A stretch of 14,799 bases of DNA from assembly GCA_014885115.2 (NCBI GenBank), contig WKLE02001057.1:1-14799 (forward strand), given 5' to 3'. Each line of letters opens with the position of its first letter. Positions within the stretch are counted from its first letter, which is position 1. This DNA is from Asterionellopsis glacialis. Lineage: Eukaryota > Bacillariophyta > Plagiogrammaphyceae > Rhaphoneidales > Asterionellopsidaceae. Under the pieces are notes generated by a model. That model was not told where the DNA came from. It did not search any database and was given only the letters and a program-made list of their open reading frames with translations. The position numbers and the translations under genes are program-made. Shown in pieces: positions 7,642 through 14,799 of the stretch.

Positions 7642-8210
7642 ATGTTGAGACTGTACCGTACGATACGTAAACGTCCGACAGACCTCAACAAAGTTGATTG
7701 CAACGAACATGAAAGGAACGTAGAAAAATACATAGATTCGATAGTTGGCTCGAGCAATTTGTTAGACTATCTTCCGGGAGGTCATCGTTTCTGTCATTTC
7801 TACATGCTCATTAATATCCAGGTATGCAAACTGTATTGATTTCTTGGGCTCCCGGGTTTTGTTTTCTAAAATATGATGATTAACTGCTTGTTGTCTGTTC
7901 AACTCCCCCCTTAAAATTCTGGTCATGCATCGAGAACTACGTGCAATATCAAGATGGTAGCCTACGTTGTCTATCTATTGATATAGAAAATACTGGGGAT
8001 ATCATGTGGTGGAGTAATTTTTTTATGGGGTATTGGCATTTTGAAAATTTACCATTATCTCAAAGAGGGAGAGACTCTACTACGAGACCACGTCACAATA
8101 ATTCGAGACAGAGTCAAGTGGACATGTACAGGTACACCCAAAAAGAAGCAAAGATACGCGAAGAACGCAACGATCGTCCCTCTAGAATGCAAAAAGGACC
8201 ACCGCATTGA
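7642..8210 (+). CDS. Weak candidate small two-exon gene, unrecognised
   Basis: An ATG at 7642 opens a 60-codon frame (including NEHERNVEKYIDSIVGSSNL) ending in a donor-like ccag|gtatgc at about 7821. A second plus-strand frame, open from about 7883, runs to TGA at 8208-8210, with YVQYQDGSLRCLSIDIENTG near its start and a basic, Arg/Gln-rich tail. An acceptor-like atcgag|aac at about 7937 would keep the phase. No family is recognised and the Met is preceded directly by an in-frame stop. Chance open frames are as likely as a gene. Confidence 0.15.
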
Positions 8211-8318
8211 ATAAATGGCAAGGACAAACGACTCTTCGTCAGAAAATCTTCTTTCTCCGATCTCACGCGAAAGTAGATCTAGAAACGGATCCAAGAATAT
8301 GACATTAGAAAAATAAAT

Positions 8319-10331
8319 ATGTGTTTATTATTGTCATCACCATGGTTCTTGCTAGTATGTGTTTTGCTTGTAGTGATGATTGATGGTGGATTTTGCTTGA
8401 TGCCTCCATCGTCATTTGCCTCATCATTTGTTACATCATCATCGTCACTATTATCTTTTGCCGATCAAATTTCCAGCAATAGTGGTGCATCGACATCTAG
8501 TGGTACGAGTAGTAGTAGTAGTAGTAGTGACCCAAGTGGCCCTTATGAAACAACTACAACCACATTTTCAGTGCCATTACTATCGGCACGTCCAGAACCC
8601 GATACAATTTGGGCTACGTTACAACAACTATGGAATGATCCAAGACCTGTCACAAGTTCTCTTGGAGATGTTGTGAGTAGTGCAACTTCGGATGACGAAA
8701 CGAAAAACAATAAAGAAGAGGATGGTACAATCCCGTACTGTATTGTAAGTGATGAATTTGAATTAGTGGAAGAACCAACCTCCTCAAATAATGGTAGTTC
8801 TCGTCGTCATACATTTCAAATTTTATTATACCCACGGGGGAGATTCGTCGAAAGTTCGACCGATCGGAGATCACCCACAGCGGCGGCCTATTTACGATAC
8901 AATCCTACCAAGTACGGTGATGAAGTGGATATACGTTGGAACTTACAATTAGTCGATACACGTACAAATTCAACCTTACCTATACTTACCTCAGGTGGAT
9001 TACCCAAGTCCAATGATACATGGTCAGCTGCCATGACATTTTGTTCACAAAATGAAGATTTAGAAAGTTGTGGTAGAGCAGCTGATTGGGGTTCTTCCAC
9101 ATGGTTATCCCCCAACGTATGTGACGCATTAGGATATCTACAAGCAAGGGGTACCGTGTCTTTATTTGGTGAGAGTCGTACCGAGGAAACATCCTTTACC
9201 TTTCCACCAAGGGGTGCTCTTGGTGCCATGATTGCATCTGCCACAAATGCTGCACAGCAATCGTCTACCAAAGAACGCATCTTTCGTGTAGGTGAAGTCA
9301 TTGTACCTACAAGGAGCACGGAGAATGATGATGAAAAATCATCATCATCATCATCATCTTTGTCATGGGAAGAATCTTTCATACTTCCAGGAACGGATTA
9401 TCGCATCATGACCATGACAGACAAGGATGGGAACCCCATCTTTAGTACAGCATCATTACCAACTGAGGAAGAACGCAGACAAGCAAAGTTAGCGCTACGT
9501 CCGTGTGGTTGGAAGTTACAACAACAAATGTGGCAACAACGGGAAAAACAACTTGAAGGTACCAGTACCAGTAGTGGTAGTAGTACTTTGGTGAAGAAGA
9601 AATTGGAATGGCCTCTAGAAGTTGAAGCAAGCTTGTTTTCATCATCTGCATCTGGTTCTGGATTGCGTGCATTAACACGATTTAATCCGGCATCAGCCCT
9701 GCCGCGTATCACATCTACATTTCAACGTGATGCCATAGCTGTGTTGGTAGGTATAGGGATTGCCCTAACACCATTGCCATTATCTTTGGTAGGACGTAAC
9801 TTTGTATCCTTTTATGGTATACCAAGTGCCAGTATGGAACCCACATTGTTAAAAGGTGACGTGCTCTTGGTGGAAAAGTTTCCAAACGTATTGGACCGTA
9901 CAGACCGTGGTGATGTTATATTATTTCAACCACCCTTGACATTACAAGAAATTATAGGTTCTAAAAATCAAGCAAGTGCCATCAGTTCAAATTCATTGTT
10001 TGTGAAACGTGTTGTTGGATTACCAGGTGATACCAACATTCAAATGAATGCAGATACGCAAGATGTTACCATTAATGGACTAGCAGCTGTAGGACCCGAT
10101 CGTAATTTATGTGATGACGAACCATTGAAATTAATTGATCGTTTGTTGGATAAGTATGGCAATGGTAAAGAAGTGAAAGAATTAGGTCCTAATGATGTGT
10201 ACGTATTAGGTGATTGCAAAGCTGTATCAGTTGATTCACGTGTCTTTGGAACATTACCTAAATCGAATGTGGTGGGGAAACCTATTGCAAGAATATGGCC
10301 ATTATCTAGATTTACGTTTGGACCTCTTTAA
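8319..10331 (+). CDS. Type I signal peptidase (S26) with large MATH-like N-terminal extension, probably plastid
   Basis: An intronless 670-residue protein. The C-terminal ~200 residues are a signal peptidase I: one membrane segment (about 471-490), then YGIPSASMEPTLLKGD with catalytic Ser505, RGDVILFQPP, FVKRVVGLPGD with general-base Lys563, and VYVLGDCKAVSVDSRVFG (box E, D639/S640/R641). Bacterial enzymes are usually far shorter. The N-terminus begins with a hydrophobic signal (about 3-22) ending IDGG|FCLMPP; Phe after the cleavage site suggests plastid targeting, so a role in thylakoid or envelope precursor processing like plant Plsp1/TPP is likely (inference). Residues about 137-330 hold a separate folded-looking region (FQILLYPRG, VDIRWNLQLVD, WSAAMTFCS, ADWGSSTWL, ARGTVSLFGESR) that resembles a MATH/TRAF domain. 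Ser-rich runs (64-70, 341-347) separate the parts. The next gene starts about 700 bases downstream on the same strand. Confidence 0.87.
   Translation: MCLLLSSPWFLLVCVLLVVMIDGGFCLMPPSSFASSFVTSSSSLLSFADQISSNSGASTSSGTSSSSSSSDPSGPYETTTTTFSVPLLSARPEPDTIWATLQQLWNDPRPVTSSLGDVVSSATSDDETKNNKEEDGTIPYCIVSDEFELVEEPTSSNNGSSRRHTFQILLYPRGRFVESSTDRRSPTAAAYLRYNPTKYGDEVDIRWNLQLVDTRTNSTLPILTSGGLPKSNDTWSAAMTFCSQNEDLESCGRAADWGSSTWLSPNVCDALGYLQARGTVSLFGESRTEETSFTFPPRGALGAMIASATNAAQQSSTKERIFRVGEVIVPTRSTENDDEKSSSSSSSLSWEESFILPGTDYRIMTMTDKDGNPIFSTASLPTEEERRQAKLALRPCGWKLQQQMWQQREKQLEGTSTSSGSSTLVKKKLEWPLEVEASLFSSSASGSGLRALTRFNPASALPRITSTFQRDAIAVLVGIGIALTPLPLSLVGRNFVSFYGIPSASMEPTLLKGDVLLVEKFPNVLDRTDRGDVILFQPPLTLQEIIGSKNQASAISSNSLFVKRVVGLPGDTNIQMNADTQDVTINGLAAVGPDRNLCDDEPLKLIDRLLDKYGNGKEVKELGPNDVYVLGDCKAVSVDSRVFGTLPKSNVVGKPIARIWPLSRFTFGPL
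8508..8528 (+). repeat. (AGT)7 coding trinucleotide repeat
   Basis: Seven AGT units encode the Ser run at residues 64-70 of the signal peptidase, between its targeting region and the MATH-like domain. It is in frame, so length changes would be tolerated. Confidence 0.9.
9339..9356 (+). repeat. (TCA)6 coding trinucleotide repeat
   Basis: Six TCA units, followed by TCT, encode the second Ser run of the signal peptidase (residues 341-347), in the linker after the MATH-like region. Confidence 0.9.
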
Positions 10332-11045
10332 AATAATACGAACACTATAATATATAACTACAAAGGCTTTTGACGTACCTTTCCTAGACAAATCAGTGTT
10401 GTTGATACAGAAGACACATGTACAGTGACTTCTTTTAGAAGACAGCCTTCAAGGAATGAACAAAACAACAGAGAGAAAATGAGAATTTCAACAAATGACC
10501 AAAGTCAAAAGGTAGTCCTTGGGATTTTTTAAAGATCATCAATCATCCAATCATCATCAGGATGAAGGTTCGAAGAGAACGTCTGTCAGCGTACGGTAGC
10601 ACGATTCAAATTTCAAAAAAATCAGTCAGCTCAACAGATTTTAGGTGTTGGTGAGAAAAGCTATTAGAAAAAAAGGGAAATTGAAGAATCTCCGTGTAAA
10701 AGAATATAAACAATAACTATATTAATCGATACCAACTAGATTTTAAAATGCTAAACACTTTGAATAAGCCTAACTCAAAAACAAAACAGCACACCTACTC
10801 TCTAGAGCTCATGCTGTGCACTTGACTGTTACGAAAAATACAAAACAAAAGTAAAAGCAGCTCTGTCGTGGAAGAGGGAACCCACGCACATCAAAACTCG
10901 AAAGGCACGGTCACAAACGAAGAGATCCGCGACTACAACCTAACACAAAAGCAATATTATAAACACTTCCCAATGAAGACTGGATTACTGTATACACAAT
11001 AACTGTATAAACTAACTTTGACGGAGCATATTTACCTTACTTCTC
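10332..11045. other. Intergenic region between signal peptidase and calpain genes
   Basis: AT-rich sequence with many short A and T runs. It must hold the 3' end of the signal peptidase transcript and the calpain promoter. No open frame with coding character, RNA gene or clear repeat was seen. Confidence 0.6.
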
Positions 11046-14000
11046 ATGTCGTCGACACTTTTAGATGACGCATTTGAACTTCTTCAGGTTGCAACAAATC
11101 TGGAGAAAGAGAACGGTGATGAGTCGCGTCGAATCGAAGCTGCAACAAAATACTATCAAGGTACGTATAATGACTGTCTTTTGTTGTGGTTTCTCTCATG
11201 CAATAACCTTTCTTCTCAGGTTGTATCTCAAGAATGTATATTATTTGTTCACATACTATCACTCTTCTCCTGGTTATCATGTTGATGTTACAGCCTGTTA
11301 CCTGTTGAAGAGATACGTCCAACGTCTTCCTATAACACCATCGAATAATGATAATCAAACAAGACAATTATTAGAAGAAAAAATCACACACTATGAGCAA
11401 CTTGCATCTCATCTCCTTAGAAGTACTAATAGTACTAACGGCAGTGGTGATGAACAACAAACAACATCGACATCGTTGTCGTCCTCTGCTGCTTCTGTTA
11501 GTCGTGCTACTAGTAGGAGGAACCTTTCATTGGAAACTGTAAATAATGAAAACAAACCATCCAACGTTGCTGCATCTGTTTCGTCACCAAGATTTGGAGG
11601 GACGTCGTTTCAATATAATAGTGCAGTTAAGAGCAACCCTTCCGTCGCTACTTCAAATAGTAATAGTGGTACTACTACAAGTGCAGTCACAACCAAAGCT
11701 GGACAAGCGAATGCAAGGCTAGCCCATGCCTTGGATCTAGATGAAAATGGTAGTACAAAGAGAGCCATACAAGAGTATATGGCGGCAGCACAATTATACT
11801 TGGGTGCAATTAAACTTGCAGACTCTTTCGAAAACAATAATGGTGGCAATGAATCCATTTCAACAATATTGAAACGACGTGCCGAAGGTGCTTTGGATCG
11901 AGTAGAACAACTAAAACATGGCAGTACAAACAGCAGAGTATCATCATCTTCAACAACAAATCGACAAGTAGTTCGCGAATCTAAGGTAGGTGAAAAAAAG
12001 ATAGGCAAAACTACTGCAAATCAAGCGACAATACCACGTCTAACACCTTCTGAAGTTGAAGTTTTAAAACGATCATCAGTGATTGGATCCAAAGTTGTAT
12101 TGCCATGGTCCGATGAAGATGTACGGAATTTGGTGACAGAAATAACAGCCCCAACGGCACCCCCCTGGACAGACCCTGACGGATTTCTAGAATTATCGAC
12201 CAAGCAAAAAGATCGATTGTACAAATGGGCACGTCCAAACGAAATCAGAAAATTACGGAGTATTGGTAACCTACCACAACCACCAGCTGTCATGGTCAAG
12301 GCTATTACACCCTACAGCATTCGTCAACAATGTGTACAGGATTGTTCCTTCATTGCAAGTTTGTGTATATGTTCCGCCTTTGAACGGAGATTTCAAAAAC
12401 GCTTAGTCACCTCCATTATATATCCTCAAAACTCAAATTGTCAACCTGTCATCAGTCCTACAGGCAAGTATATGGTAAAACTGTGGTTAAATGGTGTGGC
12501 ACGACAAGTGATTGTGGATGATTACTTCCCTGTCGATCGACGTGGAAACTTACTGTGCTCTCACACAACTACAAGTGGACTGGAACTTTGGGTATCCATA
12601 ATTGAAAAGGCATACATGAAACTTTGTGGTGGGTACAAATTTCCTGGTTCAAACAGGTAAGTCCTCTCCAGAATATCATCATTTTTCATTTTCATTCTTT
12701 TCAAAGTTACTTACAATACTTGCTCTCCTCTCCTCCGTACCTGCACAAATCCGACCCAAACAACACAGCGGCGTTGATCTATTCTCCTTGACAGGCTGGA
12801 TTCCCGAACGAATTTTCTTTCCTGAAAACCCAAACAAAGTACGAGACTTTGAGACACCTGTTGAAAGATGTTGGGAAAGATTAGTCTCAGCCAATTCCTT
12901 TGGTGATTGTTTGATCACCGTATCAACAAGTGATGATATTTCCGAAGAAGTATCGAAAAATATTGGTCTTGTAACAGGGCACGGTAAGTTTCTTTGAAAA
13001 GAAGATATCAGCTACTTAGATTTCTCTCACACAATATATGTTTGTATGATGCATGTCTTTTATCTTGTAGCTTATGCTGTACTAAGCGTCATTGAAACAA
13101 GGTCAGGATTACGATTGTTGCAAATGAAAAATCCATGGGCCTATCGTGGCTGGACAGGAAAGTATTCGTGTCATGATCATGATAGTTGGAGTGACCAAAC
13201 GTTACGTGCAGAAGTGGGGTATGATCCAGTTGAAGCATCAAAACATGATGATGGAGTATTTTGGATAAGTTGGACAGATATTCTAGTACACTTCCGTAAT
13301 ATGCATTTGTCATGGAACCCATCATTGTTTAGTTACCGTGTAGCGACACATGGATTCTGGCCATCTGCGCAAGGACCACAAGATGATACATTTAATGTTG
13401 GTGAAAATCCACAATATATCATGACACTGTCAGACAAAGCTATCGAAAAAAGAGCAACAATATGGATATTGTTATCAAGACACGTTACCAAACAAGAACA
13501 AGAAGGTAGCGAGGTGAGAATTGTTGTAGTGCCCCCTTGGTTCCATGATTCGCTCTCCCTGTATATTTGACATTCCCAAAACTTGCAGGCTTACACTTTT
13601 TTTTATTGTTCGTTTTCATAAGGTTACTGATTATCTCACCTTGCACATTCACCAGAACCCAAGTAAAAACGAACGTATTTGGTATCCCAGTGGTAAGACT
13701 TGTGTTTTGACAGGTGCTTATACAAATAATCCCCATGTACTGGCACGGTACGACTTGCAATCTGAAACCAAGGACAAAAAATTATCTTTAGTATTGTCTC
13801 AATACAAAAAATGTCATGATTTGGGATATACGCTTTCATGCTTCTGTACTGAACAATTTGATTTAAATCGTCCAGTGAAAGATCTTCCATGTCATAGGAC
13901 GTTGCGATCCGAATGGACCCCATCAACTGCGGGTGGTCCACCTGGAGAAAGATCATTTGAAACGAATCCCATGTGGATTGTTAGAGTTCCGAACGGAGAA

Positions 14001-14300
14001 GAAGGTGCTGGTGGTGTATATCTCCAATTTCGATGCAGTGCAAGTCAAAAGGCAGCTGTTAACGTCTTACTTGTTCCGGTCGCACAAAATCAATCTCATC
14101 GACTTAAAAATGTCAAAGCTAATACTCCGGTTATTGATTCTGGGTCATACCGTCATGGTTTTGTTGCAAGTGTAATTAGAAAAGTCCCCGAGGGAAAATA
14201 CACACTTGTAGTAAGTACTTATGATCCCGGTGTTTGTAGTGCCTTCACAGTAGATGTGTATTCATCTTCAAAGGTCGTACTGGAAAAGGTTCCGCAATGA
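11046..14300 (+). CDS. Calpain-7 (PalB-like) cysteine protease with tandem MIT domains, five exons
   Basis: Exons by eye: 11046-11160, 11294-12656, 12769-12983, 13071-13513, 13623-14300. All introns are GT-AG (133, 112, 87, 109 nt) and phases agree, giving 937 residues. MIT domain 1 is at about 1-80; the first splice restores KYYQ-ACYLLKRYV. A Ser/Thr/Asn-rich linker follows, then MIT domain 2 at about 175-250 (GQANARLAHALDLDENGSTK). The calpain core begins near 336: VQDCSFIASL with catalytic Cys389, then LWLNGVARQVIVDDYFPVDR and LELWVSIIEKAYMKLCGGY. His564 is restored by splicing (TGH-AYAVL) and Asn585 lies in MKNPWAYRGW. Ser follows the catalytic Cys where classical calpains have Trp, as in calpain-7. 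Two C-terminal beta-sandwich (domain III/C2-like) repeats end the protein, the second from NPMWIVRVPNG. In animals and fungi this Ca2+-independent subfamily binds ESCRT-III through its MIT domains. A cytosolic or endosomal role is expected here. Confidence 0.93.
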
Positions 14301-14513
14301 TTAAAAACACAGCACGCTGAACAAAGGACATTGTCTAAAGAAAGAGAGATCAAGACCATATTTATTGCACTGCAAGCACTTTAGTCCGTAGGAGATTGAT
14401 AGAGATGTGGGGATTTCGAAACGATAGTTATTCCTATATCCAATAACTTGGACTATTTTAAAAAAAAAGAGAAATGAAATGATTTAAAATAATTGACTTC
14501 CTATCTTTTCAAA
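14301..14513. other. Short convergent intergenic region
   Basis: This lies between the calpain stop and the stop of the minus-strand cysteine-rich gene. It is AT-rich, with a run of nine A at about 14461-14468. It presumably holds both 3' UTRs; nothing else is visible. Confidence 0.6.
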
Positions 14514-14799
14514 TCACGTGCAATATTTGTGGTCCGGATACTCTGTACACCAGTTGAAACTACACGCTCCTGTTGGTTTTTTGAAATAGAGCTTTCCACT
14601 GGCAATCGCATACCTATCGACTTGATCTCCCCAAGGAATCACACAGGCGTCTTCAGTATCATTAATCTCATCATAACAAATACAGGTATCGCCAACTACG
14701 TTGGATGCATATCGACACGCATCATATTCTTGACAGAATTCCAAGCAATCATTCCTTGATCCAGCATTGAAGGATGCAACTTGCTTAAAACCACCCGAC
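14514..14799 (-). CDS. C-terminal part of a cysteine-rich, probably extracellular protein (partial)
   Basis: The minus strand is open from the window edge to TGA at 14514-14516 (95 residues), without needing the internal Met at 14744. It contains nine cysteines, spaced as in DCLEFCQEYDACRYA, DTCICYDE, EDACVIPWGD, GACSFNWCTEYP and a C-terminal YCT. Even spacing of Cys with acidic and aromatic residues suggests a small disulfide-bonded domain, somewhat like PAN/apple-type repeats, so a secreted or surface protein is likely. The N-terminus, with any signal peptide, lies beyond the window. The family is not identified. Confidence 0.6.
   Translation of the reverse strand, partial: SGGFKQVASFNAGSRNDCLEFCQEYDACRYASNVVGDTCICYDEINDTEDACVIPWGDQVDRYAIASGKLYFKKPTGACSFNWCTEYPDHKYCT

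Larger units (their letters stand above)
7125..8318. other. Divergent spacer between the LON-domain and signal peptidase genes
   Basis: About 1.2 kb separates two start codons on opposite strands, so it should hold both promoters. Visible items are an inverted repeat and tandem TGACATCA motifs (7496-7550), A-rich stretches around 7267-7290, and a weak two-exon candidate gene (7642-8210). No RNA gene was seen. Confidence 0.5.

Noticed and set aside
8055..8294. Minus-strand frame with a hydrophobic stretch like a membrane segment
   Set aside because: No start context, no family, and it overlaps other open frames in the spacer; most likely chance.
8888..9382. Long minus-strand frame (164 codons) inside the signal peptidase gene
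   Set aside because: It is the antisense shadow of a well-supported coding sequence, with Asp and Ser runs mirroring the TCA repeat.
10560..10600. ggttcgaag at about 10567, like a tRNA B box
   Set aside because: The invariant bases after it do not fit and no acceptor or anticodon arms could be folded around it.
11065..12660. A long 531-codon open frame starting at 11065
   Set aside because: Its first 76 codons read through intron 1 in another frame. The ATG at 11046 with splicing at 11160/11294 restores the MIT domain.
13545..13622. Upstream part of the last calpain frame as coding
   Set aside because: It lies in intron 4: donor gtgaga at 13514 and acceptor ataag at 13622 fit the phase and the family alignment.
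1..14799. CRISPR array, rRNA, bacterial insertion sequence or integron features
   Set aside because: No regularly spaced direct repeats or conserved RNA cores were seen, and introns mark the sequence as eukaryotic nuclear DNA.

Overview
The window reads as nuclear DNA of a photosynthetic stramenopile, most likely a diatom. The evidence is: AT-leaning sequence with short GT-AG introns (87-205 nt) in two genes; two proteins whose N-termini look like a signal peptide followed by a plastid transit region with an aromatic residue at the predicted cleavage site; and protein families (PhyA/EGLN-type prolyl hydroxylase, GT60 GlcNAc-transferase, calpain-7 with MIT domains) typical of eukaryotic protists. 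The species cannot be named from the sequence alone, and all homology calls are made by eye.

Layout. 1 to about 1860 is a decayed, strikingly CpG-poor block. It holds a broken RecQ-like helicase on the plus strand (1-1306) and an acidic unknown reading frame on the minus strand (1315-1819), and ends near a cluster of inverted repeats (1843-1877). A CpG-dense promoter (about 1878-2081) follows and leads into an intronless 773-residue protein (2082-4403). That protein joins a HIF-type/PhyA-type prolyl 4-hydroxylase to a GT60 hydroxyproline GlcNAc-transferase. 4404-5799 holds two unrecognised coding-like remnants, one on each strand, plus AT and TG microsatellites.

5800-7124 (minus) is a three-exon, probably plastid-targeted protein with a LON substrate-binding domain but no protease. 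7125-8318 is a long divergent spacer. 8319-10331 (plus) is a type I signal peptidase with an unusually large N-terminal extension that resembles a MATH/TRAF fold. 11046-14300 (plus) is a five-exon calpain-7 orthologue with two MIT domains, a complete Cys-His-Asn catalytic triad and two C-terminal beta-sandwich domains. 14514-14799 (minus) is the C-terminal end of a cysteine-rich, probably secreted protein cut by the window edge.

The genes do not form an operon. The main biology is protein modification and turnover: an O2-dependent modification pathway for which Skp1 is the known substrate, fused into one polypeptide; two probable plastid proteostasis proteins transcribed divergently; and an ESCRT-linked cytosolic protease. 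The strongest candidates for something new are the hydroxylase-glycosyltransferase fusion, the signal peptidase extension, and the sharply bounded CpG-depleted remnant.
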